DNA of 64,000 nt from Azospirillum lipoferum (GCF_024170005.1 NZ_JALJXJ010000002.1:62001-126000); one strand, 5' to 3'. Counted from the first letter of the stretch, positions 9,254 through 17,942 are shown. Notes: a model not told the origin generated them from the sequence alone. Numbers and translations: made by a program.

Positions 9254-9925
9254 TCAGCCGCCGAACAGGCCGGGAATCTCCTCCACCCGCGTCAGCAGCC
9301 GGTCCGGCTTGCGCGCCGCCAGCGCATCGCCGCGCGCATAGCCCCAGGCGACCGCGGCACAGCCCATGCCCACCTTGCGTGCCGCGTCGATGTCGCGCAC
9401 CTCGTCACCAATACCGATGGCAAGATCGGCCGGAACGCCTGTCTTGCCCAGCATCTTGCGGAACTTCACCGCCTTGCCGAACAGCGATGCTCCGCAGCCG
9501 TAATGGGCCACCAGCCCGGCGACCTCCGCCCCCAGAATGCGGCGGATGTTCTCGACCGAATTGGAACTGACGATGGCGACGGTCACCCCCCGGTCGTTCA
9601 ACGATCGCAGCATGTCCGGCACACCGTCGAACAGCCGGATGCCGTCGATATCGCGCGCCATCAACTGGCGCATGTGGTTGGCAATGAAGGGAAGCTTCCA
9701 GCTCGGCACGCGCAGGTGCCGCATGATCTGGCGCGCGTCATAGCCGCGCAACCGCTCCACCTCGTCGGCCCGTACGCGGTTGAAGCCATAGCGATCGGCG
9801 ACGCCATTCAGAACGCCGATGAACCAGGGAAAGGAGTCGGCGAGCGTGCCGTCGAAGTCGAAGACGGCGAGACGGTAACCACGGCGATCGAGCGCCTGCG
9901 GCGTGAGGGAAGGTGCGGTGTCCAT
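9254..9925 (-). CDS. HAD-superfamily phosphatase, phosphoglycolate phosphatase-like
   Basis: A 223-residue haloacid-dehalogenase-fold hydrolase. Motif I is FDFDGT with the nucleophile at D23 and the acid/base at D25; motif II is VSSNS; motif III/IV is IGDEVRDIDAARK near the C-terminus. A helical cap lies between motifs I and II, which is the Gph/PGMB arrangement. The ATG at 9925 is chosen because the upstream extension of the frame is arginine/glycine-rich and runs toward mobB. The substrate is not known. It sits inside a molybdenum-cofactor neighbourhood, but no family link to that pathway is known to me. Confidence 0.85.
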   Translation of the reverse strand: MDTAPSLTPQALDRRGYRLAVFDFDGTLADSFPWFIGVLNGVADRYGFNRVRADEVERLRGYDARQIMRHLRVPSWKLPFIANHMRQLMARDIDGIRLFDGVPDMLRSLNDRGVTVAIVSSNSVENIRRILGAEVAGLVAHYGCGASLFGKAVKFRKMLGKTGVPADLAIGIGDEVRDIDAARKVGMGCAAVAWGYARGDALAARKPDRLLTRVEEIPGLFGG

Positions 9926-9963
9926 GTCGTCTCGTGATCTATCGGAAGGATGAAGGCTCCGCC

Positions 9964-10464
9964 TCACCCCAACCCACAGCGCTCCACCACGAAGGCCGCA
10001 ACCGCCTCCGCGTCGTTCAGATCCAGCACCGGAACCGGGCATCCGGGCACCGAACCGTCGCTGGCGACCGCGACGATGGTCGGATCCTCCGGTGCGATCA
10101 GCGGCTTGTCGACGTCGGCGCGCCAGACCTCGATCTTCTCGTGCCGGTCGCGCTTGAAGCCCTCGATCAGCAGCAGGTCGACCGGAGACACCTTGCCGAT
10201 CAGCTGGTCCAGCGTCAGCTCCGGCTCTCCGTCGCGCAGCTCGTGCATCAGGGCCCAGCGGCGGGGGGAGCTGACAAGAACCTCGGTGGCGCCGGCCATG
10301 CGGTGGTTGTGGCTGTCCTTGCCGGGATGGTCGATGTCGAAGCCCTTGTGGGCATGCTTGACCGTCGAAACCCGCAAGCCACGCACGGTCAGTGCCGGAA
10401 TCAGGCGCACCATCAGCGAGGTCTTGCCGCTGCCGCTCCAGCCGGTCAGCCCGAAGATTTTCAT
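9964..10464 (-). CDS. mobB: molybdopterin-guanine dinucleotide biosynthesis protein MobB
   Basis: A 166-residue GTP-binding P-loop protein. MobB assists MobA in attaching GMP to molybdopterin to make the guanine dinucleotide form of the cofactor. The Walker A motif GWSGSGKTS is at residues 8-16, followed by TVKHAHKGFDIDHPGKDS and LLLIEGFKRDRHEKIEV, all family signatures. The ATG at 10464 lies 11 bases after the pgsA stop. The mobA gene is not in the window. Its closeness to moeA-moaD-moaE supports a shared cofactor locus. Confidence 0.95.
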   Translation of the reverse strand: MKIFGLTGWSGSGKTSLMVRLIPALTVRGLRVSTVKHAHKGFDIDHPGKDSHNHRMAGATEVLVSSPRRWALMHELRDGEPELTLDQLIGKVSPVDLLLIEGFKRDRHEKIEVWRADVDKPLIAPEDPTIVAVASDGSVPGCPVPVLDLNDAEAVAAFVVERCGLG

Positions 10465-10475
10465 GTCGGAAACTC

Positions 10476-11078
10476 TCAACCGGCGCTGCGGGCGGAACGG
10501 GCGGCGGCGGACTTTGCCGGCTGCTCGGCCATCATATGGGTCAGTCCGGCACGCATGTAATCCCAGCCGGTGTAGAAGGTCAGCGCCGCGGCGATCCACA
10601 GCCCGACCGTCCCGATGAAGGTCACCGGCAGCTCCGCCGGACCATAGTCGCCGACGATCAGGAAACCCAGCGCGATCATCTGGATCGTCGTCTTCCATTT
10701 CGCCAGCCAGGTCACCGGCACGCCGACATGCAGGCCGGCCAGATACTCGCGCAGACCCGACACCAACACCTCGCGCAGCAGGATCACCACCGCCGGCAGG
10801 ATCGACAGGCCGGTCAGCCGGTGGAATCCGGCCAGCATGATCAGCGTCGCCGCGACCAGCAGCTTGTCGGCGATGGGGTCGAGGAACTTGCCGATCACGC
10901 TTTCCTGAGCCCAGGCCCGCGCCAGATACCCATCGAACCAGTCGGTGATGCAGGCGGCGGCATAGAGCGAGCAGGCGGTATAGGCGGCCCACGCCTCCGG
11001 CACATAGAACAGCCCGACCACCACCGGGATCACCGCGATGCGCGACAGGGTCAGCAGGTTGGGCAGGCTGGTCAGCAT
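10476..11078 (-). CDS. pgsA: CDP-diacylglycerol--glycerol-3-phosphate 3-phosphatidyltransferase
   Basis: A 200-residue membrane enzyme that makes phosphatidylglycerol phosphate, the committed step to phosphatidylglycerol and cardiolipin. The CDP-alcohol phosphotransferase signature is complete: DWFDGYLAR followed by GKFLDPIADK, with the metal-binding aspartates. About five or six hydrophobic helices surround it. The ATG at 11078 begins MLTSLPNLLTLSR, the standard N-terminus; a frame extension to 11120 is possible but atypical. The C-terminus ends in an alanine/serine/arginine-rich tail. uvrC lies upstream on the same strand, a common proteobacterial neighbour. Confidence 0.96.
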   Translation of the reverse strand: MLTSLPNLLTLSRIAVIPVVVGLFYVPEAWAAYTACSLYAAACITDWFDGYLARAWAQESVIGKFLDPIADKLLVAATLIMLAGFHRLTGLSILPAVVILLREVLVSGLREYLAGLHVGVPVTWLAKWKTTIQMIALGFLIVGDYGPAELPVTFIGTVGLWIAAALTFYTGWDYMRAGLTHMMAEQPAKSAAARSARSAG

Positions 11079-11156
11079 GACGGAAAACTCGAACCGCTGG
11101 AGGATGTCGCCGCACGGCACCCGTGGGAGGGCCGGCTGTTTGCAGATGCCCGCATT

Positions 11157-13136
11157 CTAACCATCGGGATGGAAGTGATCGTATATCTTTTTCGCAACGG
11201 TCCGATTGATCCCTTCCACCGCCTCCAGATCGGCAAGCCCGGCGCGCGCCACCGCCGCTCCGCTGCCGAAATGATGCAGCAAAGCCTTCTTGCGGGCGGG
11301 TCCGATGCCGGCGATCTCGTCGATGGGCGACTTGCCGATGGCCTTGGTCCGCTTTGCCCGATGGGTGCCGATGGCGAAACGGTGGGCCTCGTCGCGCAGT
11401 CGTTGCAGGAAATACAGCACCGGGTCGCGCGGCTCCATCTGGAAGGGTGGGCGGTTCTCCATGAAGAAATGCTCCCGCCCGGCGTCGCGGTCCGGCCCCT
11501 TGGCGATGCCGACCAGCGTCACGTCGTCGATGCCCAGTTCCGCGAACACCTCCAGCGCGACGTTCAACTGCCCCAGGCCGCCGTCGATCAGCACCAGATC
11601 GGGCCAGCTTCCCAGGCTGCGTTCCGGATCCTCCTTCACCGCCCGGCCGAATCGGCGGGTCAGCACCTCGCGCATCATGGCGAAGTCGTCGCCTGCCGCC
11701 CCCGGCTCCCGGATGTTGAACTTGCGGTAGGCGTTCTTGATGAAGCCCTCCGGCCCGGCGACGATCATGCCACCGATGGCATGCGTCCCCTGGATGTGGG
11801 AGTTGTCGTAGACCTCCACCCGCTCCGGCGCGGAATCCATGCCGAAGGCGGCGGCCACGCCCTCCAGCAGCCGCGCCTGGCTGGAGCTTTCGGCGAGCCG
11901 GCGCCCATGCGCCTCGCGCGCGTTGGTCAGCGCATGCTCGACGATCCGGCGCTTCTCGCCGCGCTTGGGCTCCGCCAGTTCCACCTTGTGGCCGGCGCGC
12001 ACGGCCAGCGCCTCGCTCAGCAGATCCAGTTCCGGCAGGGCGTGGCTGACCAGCACCAGCGGTGGCGCCGCCTTGTTCTCATAGAACTGGGCGATGAAGG
12101 CGGCCAGCACCTCCTCGGTCTCCGCCGCCTTGTCATGGCTGGGGAAATAGGCGCGGTTGCCATAATTGCGTCCGCCGCGGAAGAAGAAGACCTGGATGCA
12201 GGTCACGCCGCCTTCGGCATAGGCGGCGATGACGTCGGCATCCTCCACCACGCCTTCAACGTTGATGTCCTGATGGGCCTGGATCGCCGTCAGCGCGCGG
12301 ATACGGTCGCGATAGCGCGCCGCCGTCTCAAAATCCATGGCGTCGGAGGCGGCCATCATCCGGTCCGCGAACTCCGTCTGGATGTCGCGGCTCTTGCCGG
12401 ACAGGAAGGCGCGCGCCTGGTTGACCTGCGCCTGATACTCCGCCGGGCTGACGCGGCCGACGCAGGGCGCGGTGCAGCGCTTGATCTGGTATTGCAGACA
12501 GGGCCGGGTGCGGGCGGCGAACACCGTGTCGGCGCAGTTGCGCAGCAGGAAGGCGCGCTGCAACGCCGTGATGGTACGGTTCACCGCCCCGGCCGAGGCG
12601 AAGGGGCCGAAGTAATCGGCATCGCGCCCGCGGGCACCACGGTGCTTGGTCAGCTGCGGATAATCGTGGTCCTTGGTGATCATGATGTGCGGAAACGTCT
12701 TGTCATCCCGCAACAGCACGTTGTACCGCGGCATCAGCTTCTTGATCAGGTTCGATTCGAGAAGCAGCGCCTCCACCTCGGTGTGGGTGTTGACGAACTC
12801 CATCGTCTCGGTCTCCGCGACCATGCGCTGGAGCCTGACCGGCAGCTTTCCGACCTGGGTGTAGTTGGTGACCCGGCGCTTCAGGTTGCGCGCCTTGCCG
12901 ACATACAGAACCGCCCCGTCGCCCGCCAGCATGCGGTAGACCCCCGGCGTCTGCGGCAGCGTCTTCAGATGCTCACGAATGATCTCGACGCCCCGGTTGA
13001 TGTCGGCCGGGCGCCGCTTCGGGCGCACGGCGACGCCTTCGCTGACCGGCGCAGCGGCGGTCGGAACGGTCACATTGTCTTCGGCAGGGTCGGCCGAAGG
13101 GGAATCCAGGGAGTCTGAGGAATGCGTTTCGGACAT
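11157..13136 (-). CDS. uvrC: excinuclease ABC subunit C
   Basis: A 659-residue nucleotide-excision-repair nuclease that makes both cuts around UvrB-marked damage. Order: an acidic and variable N-terminal 45 residues, the GIY-YIG nuclease ([20 protein letters not shown]), a cysteine-rich patch ([13 protein letters not shown]), the UVR motif that binds UvrB, the RNase H-like second nuclease ([14 protein letters not shown]) and the tandem helix-hairpin-helix end ([13 protein letters not shown]). The N-terminal extension is about 40 residues longer than in E. coli. uvrB is about 28 kb away in this window. Confidence 0.97.
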   Translation of the reverse strand: MSETHSSDSLDSPSADPAEDNVTVPTAAAPVSEGVAVRPKRRPADINRGVEIIREHLKTLPQTPGVYRMLAGDGAVLYVGKARNLKRRVTNYTQVGKLPVRLQRMVAETETMEFVNTHTEVEALLLESNLIKKLMPRYNVLLRDDKTFPHIMITKDHDYPQLTKHRGARGRDADYFGPFASAGAVNRTITALQRAFLLRNCADTVFAARTRPCLQYQIKRCTAPCVGRVSPAEYQAQVNQARAFLSGKSRDIQTEFADRMMAASDAMDFETAARYRDRIRALTAIQAHQDINVEGVVEDADVIAAYAEGGVTCIQVFFFRGGRNYGNRAYFPSHDKAAETEEVLAAFIAQFYENKAAPPLVLVSHALPELDLLSEALAVRAGHKVELAEPKRGEKRRIVEHALTNAREAHGRRLAESSSQARLLEGVAAAFGMDSAPERVEVYDNSHIQGTHAIGGMIVAGPEGFIKNAYRKFNIREPGAAGDDFAMMREVLTRRFGRAVKEDPERSLGSWPDLVLIDGGLGQLNVALEVFAELGIDDVTLVGIAKGPDRDAGREHFFMENRPPFQMEPRDPVLYFLQRLRDEAHRFAIGTHRAKRTKAIGKSPIDEIAGIGPARKKALLHHFGSGAAVARAGLADLEAVEGINRTVAKKIYDHFHPDG

Positions 13137-13541
13137 GACCAGAATGTCGTCGAGCGGCCGCCGCGGGTCAACCGTTGGGCACAGGAAGGACGCATGCGGA
13201 GCGACTCACCTCTCCGGAAGAATATCCACGAAACCTGTGGATAAGTTTGTCGATAACGGAGGGGGTAGCCCGTCCGGAGCTAGGCGCCGCAAGGGGTCGC
13301 ATGCTTATGCCTATTTTTTGAGCATTTTTCCTAACTCATTGATTTTGTTAGGTCACGCCCGAGTCAAGGGAGGGAATTGACGCGCTGACACAAAATTGTC
13401 GCGGCAGTGCAGGCGCCTCTTGCGCGGGGTGGGGCACCTGTGTAAAACGCGCGGTCATTTTCAGCGCCCCGGCCTGCTTCCCCCCGCCATCCGGTGCCGG
13501 CCGGGCGCATCTTTCCTTTGTTCGCGCGCTGTAACCTGCCG
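13137..13541. other. gene-free AT-rich gap with DnaA-box-like and IHF-like sites
   Basis: About 405 bases separate uvrC and the short-chain dehydrogenase gene. Three DnaA-box-like 9-mers cluster at 13222-13256: ATATCCACG, the perfect complement of the consensus TTATCCACA at 13236-13244 (TGTGGATAA), and TGTCGATAA. An AT-rich stretch follows (about 13300-13352). It contains an exact match to the IHF consensus WATCAA-N4-TTR on the minus strand at 13332-13344 and an inverted repeat CCTAAC-N11-GTTAGG (13330-13352). No credible ORF was seen. An origin-like function is only an inference. Confidence 0.45.
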
Positions 13542-14312
13542 TCATTCGGTGGGCACGAAGCCATGCGTCGGCTGCGCCCATCCCAGATGTTCCCCGCCGT
13601 CCAGCGCGATCATCTGGCCGGTCATCGCCGGAGCGGCGATCAGAAAGCGGATGGCGGCGCAGATCTCCTCCGGCGTTGTACCGCGGTGCAGCGGGGTCGA
13701 GTCCCACTGGTCGGCGAATTCCGCCACCGTCTGGCGGTCGTTGCGCAGAGTGGGGCCGGGACCGATACCGTTGACGCGGATACAGGGGGCCAGCGCCAGC
13801 GCCATCGTCCGTGTCAGCGCCCAAAGCCCCATCTTCGACAGGGTATAGGAGACGAAGTGCGGAGTCGGGTTCCAGACCCGCTGGTCGATGATGTTGACGA
13901 TCAACCCGCTCTCGCCGGTCGGCAACCGAGACGCGAAATCCTGTGACAGCACGAAGGGCGCCCGCAGGTTCGCCTCCATATGCGCATCCCACGATTCGCG
14001 GGTCACGTCGGCGACCTCGTCGCGTTCGAAGCGGGAGGCGTTGTTGACCAGCAGGGTCAGCGGACCGAGTTGCTCCGTCACCGCCGGCACCAGAGTCTTC
14101 ACCTCCGCCTCGCGGTCCAGGTCGGCGGCAAAGGCCATAGCACGGCCGCCCGCCTTCTCGATCTCCGCAACGACGGCATCGGCTTCCGCGCGGGAACTTC
14201 GGTAATGGACGGCCACGTCCCACCCCTGCCCCGCCAGATCGAGCGCGATGGCCCGCCCGATGCGCTTGCCGGCCCCGGTGACAAGGGCCGTTTTCCTCTT
14301 GATCTCGACCAT
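13542..14312 (-). CDS. short-chain dehydrogenase/reductase (SDR), pteridine-reductase-like
   Basis: A 256-residue classical SDR with an NAD(P)-binding Rossmann fold. The cofactor motif is TGAGKRIGRA at the N-terminus; the R after TGxGK is also seen in PTR1/FolM pteridine reductases. NNAS follows at the end of beta-4. The active-site pair is Tyr and Lys in SYTLSKMGL, with the Ser position replaced by a NIIDQRVW segment as in FolM-like enzymes. A folate/biopterin reductase role is therefore plausible but is inference; no fol genes adjoin it. It is divergent from the methyltransferase-like gene at 14406. The ATG at 14312 gives the standard N-terminus. Confidence 0.87.
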   Translation of the reverse strand: MVEIKRKTALVTGAGKRIGRAIALDLAGQGWDVAVHYRSSRAEADAVVAEIEKAGGRAMAFAADLDREAEVKTLVPAVTEQLGPLTLLVNNASRFERDEVADVTRESWDAHMEANLRAPFVLSQDFASRLPTGESGLIVNIIDQRVWNPTPHFVSYTLSKMGLWALTRTMALALAPCIRVNGIGPGPTLRNDRQTVAEFADQWDSTPLHRGTTPEEICAAIRFLIAAPAMTGQMIALDGGEHLGWAQPTHGFVPTE

Positions 14313-14405
14313 GGCGCCATAGGTACCTTGCCACCATCGCGGGTCAAGGGCTGAGAAGGCCAAAGGCGAGGCGCCAGGGGAAAACGACAGGGGAATGAGC
14401 CGGCG

Positions 14406-15221
14406 ATGTTGCGCGAAGCCTTCGAATATCTGACCACCCCCTGCCCGCCGCTGGCCCGCCGGTTCGGCTACCTGTCGGAAATGGTGGCGCTGGGCGCCCG
14501 CCACCGGCGGCAGAGGCGTGCCTGGGCGCCGCATGTCGCCGCATGCCACCGCTTCGTCGATCAGGCGATGGAATGGGCGGCCCCGGGCGGACGGGCCCTG
14601 ATCGCCGGATCGGGGTTGCTGATCGAAATCCCGCTGCAAAGGCTGGCCACCCGCTTCGACGAGGTGGTTCTGGTCGACATCCTGCACAGCCGCGCCGTCC
14701 GCCGCCGGGTGGCGGGCATGGCGAATGTCCGCCTCGTGGAGTTGGACGTCAGCGGCGCGCTGGCCCCGCTTGCCGCGGCACTCGATACCGGCGGTCCGCT
14801 CCCCACCGGCTTCAATGCGCCGATCCCGGACGATGGCCCCTTCCGCTTCGCCCTCTCCTGCAACCTGCTGTCCCAACTGCCCCTGCTGCCGCTGGAAGCG
14901 GTGGAGCGTCGCGCCCCGGCGACCCCGGCCGCGGATCGGATGGCATTCGCTCTGCGCATGATCCACGGCCATCTGTGCTGGCTGTCCGCCATTGCCGAAC
15001 ATGCGGCCCTGTTCACCGACATCGACGCTTCCTGGATCCACGGCGGCACGGTGACCGAAATAGAGGATTCGACCTGGGGCCTTGCCCTGCCCGCCCCCGA
15101 CATGTCCTGGCTGTGGGACATCGCCCCGGCGCCGGAGCAGGACCGCCGGCAGGACCTGCGCCACAGCGTCGGCGGCTGGTTCGATGTGCGGTCGGTGACG
15201 AGTGCCCTTCCGCCCTGTTGA
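14406..15221 (+). CDS. unknown protein with methyltransferase-like Rossmann pattern
   Basis: A 271-residue cytoplasmic protein I cannot place in a named family. A glycine-rich stretch (ALIAGSGLLIEIP, residues about 64-76) is followed 20 residues later by VVLVDILHS, the beta-alpha-beta spacing of an AdoMet-binding fold with an acidic ribose contact. Later hydrophobic segment LSCNLLSQLPLLPLE resembles the strand-4 region of such enzymes. No catalytic motif for a known substrate is visible. The gene is divergent from the SDR gene with about 90 bases between starts, so the two may be co-regulated. A small disordered protein gene follows. Confidence 0.75.
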   Translation: MLREAFEYLTTPCPPLARRFGYLSEMVALGARHRRQRRAWAPHVAACHRFVDQAMEWAAPGGRALIAGSGLLIEIPLQRLATRFDEVVLVDILHSRAVRRRVAGMANVRLVELDVSGALAPLAAALDTGGPLPTGFNAPIPDDGPFRFALSCNLLSQLPLLPLEAVERRAPATPAADRMAFALRMIHGHLCWLSAIAEHAALFTDIDASWIHGGTVTEIEDSTWGLALPAPDMSWLWDIAPAPEQDRRQDLRHSVGGWFDVRSVTSALPPC

Positions 15222-15261
15222 GGAAGGTTGAAACCTCGACAGGACAGACGGGAGAGCGCCC

Positions 15262-15669
15262 ATGGCCGCCAAGGACCGCAACATCGACAGCCGGACCATT
15301 GACAGCCGCAAGGCCGACGACCGGCCGCGGGACGACCGCAATATCGGGAATGCCACCGGCCCCGGCGACAGCGGCGGCATCGACGAGCGCGAAATCCCCC
15401 TCGATATCCGCGAGACGCGCGATCACCTGGATGTGGACGAGCAGATCGAGGGCTTCCAACGCGTCATCGGTCCCGGCGCCGGCGGACCGATCGACCAGCC
15501 CGACGAGGATTTCGGTATTCCCGGCAGCGAGGAAGCCGGCGGCCTCGGCACAGGCCCGCTGCCGCCGCGTCAGCCCGACCATCCGCAGGGACAGGCCGGA
15601 GAGCACGGCAGCGATCGCATCATCTCCGACCGCGACGTCGCGGTGGACGGCGCCCGCGACCGCAAGTGA
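15262..15669 (+). CDS. hypothetical acidic disordered protein
   Basis: A 135-residue protein very rich in Asp, Gly, Pro, Arg and Glu, with no hydrophobic core, no membrane segment and no recognisable domain. The N-terminal 35 residues contain imperfect repeats around DRNIDSR/TIDSRKADDR/DDRNIG. GGGAG precedes the ATG at 15262 by a normal spacing, which supports real translation. It lies 40 bases after the methyltransferase-like gene. Function unknown; it is likely intrinsically disordered. A 12-base inverted repeat follows the stop. Confidence 0.65.
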   Translation: MAAKDRNIDSRTIDSRKADDRPRDDRNIGNATGPGDSGGIDEREIPLDIRETRDHLDVDEQIEGFQRVIGPGAGGPIDQPDEDFGIPGSEEAGGLGTGPLPPRQPDHPQGQAGEHGSDRIISDRDVAVDGARDRK

Positions 15670-15678
15670 CCGGGCCGA

Positions 15679-15727
15679 CGAACTATTGCCCGGCAAGGCA
15701 TAAACCGTGTCCTGCGGCAATAGTTCG
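15679..15727. repeat. 12-base inverted repeat with 25-base spacer
   Basis: CGAACTATTGCC (15679-15690) is matched exactly by GGCAATAGTTCG (15716-15727). It lies just after the stop of the disordered-protein gene. No T-run follows, so it is not a standard terminator. It could be an operator for the downstream small gene or an RNA stem. Confidence 0.6.
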
Positions 15728-15742
15728 CACCTCCGTTGATTG

Positions 15743-15853
15743 ACAAAGCTGATACGGAAATCGTCGGGCGGCGTTGCGCGGACTGCGCTTCATGGGACAG
15801 TGGCTCTGCCCTATCTTGAGCTTCACAAAGCTGACAAAGCTCAGCGACTGAAA
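15743..15853. repeat. three ACAAAGCT copies and a TGAGCTT/AAGCTCA inverted repeat
   Basis: ACAAAGCT occurs at 15743-15750, 15835-15842 and 15844-15851. The last two copies lie within an inverted repeat TGAGCTT (15827-15833) N13 AAGCTCA (15847-15853). The cluster lies 50-150 bases upstream of the small gene at 15900 and looks like a regulator-binding region; the binding protein is unknown. Confidence 0.5.
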
Positions 15854-15899
15854 TCAAGGGAGTGGACGTCTCTCACCTCACGTGGAGATTCCCAGAGCC

Positions 15900-16061
15900 A
15901 TGAACAGCCTTTTCAACGAAGTCCGTGATCCCCGCAGCCACGACGAGATCATGCTGGCCGCCCGCCAGATGCGCGCCGACTACCTGCGCGAGCTGTTCGG
16001 CAGGCTGCGCGCCAGCCTGTCCCGCGCCGGGCACGGCAACGCTCTGCCCAGCACCCGCTGA
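15900..16061 (+). CDS. small basic protein of 53 residues
   Basis: A short ORF starting MNSLFNEVRDPRSHDE. It has an amphipathic helical middle (AARQMRADYLRELFGRLRA) and a flexible tail. GGAG at 15884-15887 sits 12 bases before the ATG, slightly far but usable. The codon choice is GC-rich like neighbouring genes, and a rho-independent terminator follows 45 bases after the stop, which both support a real gene. The Arg-rich helix recalls the short DUF1127/RSP_7527-type alphaproteobacterial proteins, but that relation is a guess. Function unknown. Confidence 0.6.
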   Translation: MNSLFNEVRDPRSHDEIMLAARQMRADYLRELFGRLRASLSRAGHGNALPSTR

Positions 16062-16105
16062 CGGCAGTTGGGCTTCCGCTGGACGGCGGAACCGCAGCCA
16101 CATAA

Positions 16106-16140
16106 AAAACGGCATCGTGCTCGACGCACGGTGCCGTTTT
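16106..16140. terminator. bidirectional rho-independent terminator
   Basis: AAAACGGCATCGTGC and GCACGGTGCCGTTTT form a 15-pair stem with one G-T wobble around a 5-base loop. A-run and T-run flank it, so it can serve both the small gene at 15900 and the convergent DUF983 gene. Confidence 0.85.
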
Positions 16141-16164
16141 CGTAATAAGGTACCGCGGACCACC

Positions 16165-16545
16165 TTACCCGCGTTCCGACCCCGGCGCCCCGGTGCTCCA
16201 CAGCAGGCCAAGCACCAGCCCTTTGCAGCGCGGCAGCAGAAGCAGCGTCAGCAGCAGGGTCAGCGAGGGCCAGACCGTCAGATGCACCCAGGTCGGCGGC
16301 TCATAGGTCTGTTCGACCGCCAGCAGGGCTGGAATGACGATGTGGCCGACGATCAGGATCGTCATCCAGGGCGGCGCGTCGTCGGCACGCAGGTGGCCGT
16401 AGGCCTCGCCGCAGGCCGAACAGTGATCGACCGGTTTCAGGAAGTTCCGCAGCAGCCGGCCGCGCCCGCAATTGGGGCAGTTGCCGATCAGGCCGCGGAA
16501 GGAGGCGAGAAACTTCGACGGAGCCGCTTCGGTTCCTGCGATCAT
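16165..16545 (-). CDS. DUF983 family membrane protein
   Basis: A 126-residue DUF983 protein. Two CxxC pairs (CPNC near residue 23 and CSAC near 43) suggest a small zinc ribbon, followed by two membrane helices (ILIVGHIVIPALLAV and VWPSLTLLLTLLLLP). The chosen ATG at 16545 is preceded by GGAAGGAG at ideal spacing, which favours it over an in-frame ATG 26 codons upstream. DUF983 genes often lie near cytochrome oxidase genes in other alphaproteobacteria, but none are here. Function unknown. Confidence 0.88.
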   Translation of the reverse strand: MIAGTEAAPSKFLASFRGLIGNCPNCGRGRLLRNFLKPVDHCSACGEAYGHLRADDAPPWMTILIVGHIVIPALLAVEQTYEPPTWVHLTVWPSLTLLLTLLLLPRCKGLVLGLLWSTGAPGSERG

Positions 16546-16901
16546 GGTCGCTCCTTCCGTGTTGCGGACAATATAGCCTCCCACCCGCCAAACCACACCC
16601 CCGATTGCGGGCAGGTCGGACATGCGGAGTCGAGATCGCGGCGACCGGCCGGATTTTCGGGCTGTCCTTATCCCGTCTGCCGCCCCGTGCTATGAAGAGG
16701 GCGGCCTGTTTGTCGCCGCGGAAGGGACATGGGAGGGGACATGACGGATCGGACGCCCGATGAAACAATGGAACATCTCCCGGAATCTGTTTCATGGCGT
16801 TTCAAATGTTCAACTCCAGCCTCCCCGGCCCTGCTGCCGAGTTGACGGCGGCGCCCGCCCGGTCTAGGGGAAGACCTCTGCATTGGGGAGATTCTCAAGC
16901 C
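16546..16901. other. intergenic region with inverted repeat and possible leader ORF
   Basis: About 355 bases between DUF983 and the ABC transporter operon. ATGAAACA (16760-16767) and TGTTTCAT (16788-16795) form an 8-base inverted repeat. A 34-codon ORF (16741-16845) with a GGGAGG site just upstream overlaps it. The repeat could be an operator for the transporter operon, and the ORF could be a leader peptide; neither is established. Confidence 0.4.
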
Positions 16902-17882
16902 ATGTCCTTCACCCGCCTGTTGTGCGCCGCGGCGGCTCTCGCTGCCTTCGTCGGTCCGATCGCCGCGCCGGTCTCGGCCATGGCGCAGAGCAAGACCGTC
17001 GCCATCACCGCCATCGTCCAGCATCCAGCGCTCGACGCCACCCGCGACGGCATCGTGGAGGCACTGAAGGACGCCGGCTTCGTCCAGGGCCAATCCCTGA
17101 AGGTCGAGTATCAGAGCGCACAGGGCAATCCGGCCACCGCCGCCCAGATCGCCCGCCAGTTCGTGGGCTCCCGTCCCGACGTGATCGTGCCGATCTCCAC
17201 CCCCTCGGCCCAGGCGGTGGCGGCGGCGACCCGCGATATCCCGGTGGTCTTCACCGCGGTGACCGATCCGGTTTCGGCCCAGATGGTCAAGTCGATGGAA
17301 AAGCCCGGCGCCAACATCACCGGCCTGTCCGACATGGCCCCTGTGGCCGAGCATGTCGCGCTGATCCGCGAGATCCTGCCGCAGGCCAAGCGCATCGGCG
17401 TGCTCTACAACCCGGGCGAGCCGAACTCCATCGTGCTGGTCAAGGCGCTGAAGGACGAGGCCGCCAAGGCCGGCCTGAGCGTCGTCGAGGCCTCCGTTCC
17501 GAAATCGTCGGACGCCCAGCCGGCGGTGCGCAGCCTGGTCGGCAAGGCCGACGCCGTCTACATCCCGCTCGACAACACCGTCGTCTCGGCGCTGGAAAGC
17601 GTGGTCGCCGTCGGCCAGCAGGCCAAGCTGCCGATCTTCTCCGCCGACACCGACAGTGTCGCCCGCGGCACGGTCGCCTCCATCGGCTTCGACTATTTCC
17701 AGGTCGGCAAGCAGACCGGCGCCATCGTCGCCCGCGTCCTGAAGGGCGAGAAGCCGGGCGACATCCCGGTGACGCTCGCCAAGGGTACCGACCTGTTCGT
17801 CAACCCGAAGTCCGCCGCCGCCATGGGCGTCACCCTGCCCGACGCGGTGGTGAAGCGCGCGACGAAGGTGGTCGGGCAGTAA
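16902..17882 (+). CDS. ABC transporter substrate-binding protein (ABC_sub_bind/TrpX-like)
   Basis: A 326-residue periplasmic solute receptor. A signal peptide covers about residues 1-28 (hydrophobic LLCAAAALAAFVGPIAA, cleavage near SAMAQ). The mature part has the two-lobed periplasmic-binding fold of the ABC_sub_bind family (YtlA/TrpX), with VFTAVTDPVSAQ, ANITGLSD and RIGVLYNPGEPNS as characteristic segments. Relatives include putative tryptophan/tyrosine binding proteins, but the ligand is not predictable here. The ATG at 16902 follows a GGGGAG site; an upstream in-frame ATG would spoil the signal peptide. Permease and ATPase genes follow, making a complete importer. Confidence 0.92.
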   Translation: MSFTRLLCAAAALAAFVGPIAAPVSAMAQSKTVAITAIVQHPALDATRDGIVEALKDAGFVQGQSLKVEYQSAQGNPATAAQIARQFVGSRPDVIVPISTPSAQAVAAATRDIPVVFTAVTDPVSAQMVKSMEKPGANITGLSDMAPVAEHVALIREILPQAKRIGVLYNPGEPNSIVLVKALKDEAAKAGLSVVEASVPKSSDAQPAVRSLVGKADAVYIPLDNTVVSALESVVAVGQQAKLPIFSADTDSVARGTVASIGFDYFQVGKQTGAIVARVLKGEKPGDIPVTLAKGTDLFVNPKSAAAMGVTLPDAVVKRATKVVGQ

Positions 17883-17942
17883 GTGATCGTTACGGGAGGG
17901 GGCAAAGCGTTTCCCCTGCCAAGCCCTTTCAAAAGCACCGCA

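Noticed and set aside
10392..13118. 908-codon plus-strand frame opposite pgsA and uvrC
   Set aside because: Antisense shadow with no recognised domain; uvrC on the other strand has every expected motif.
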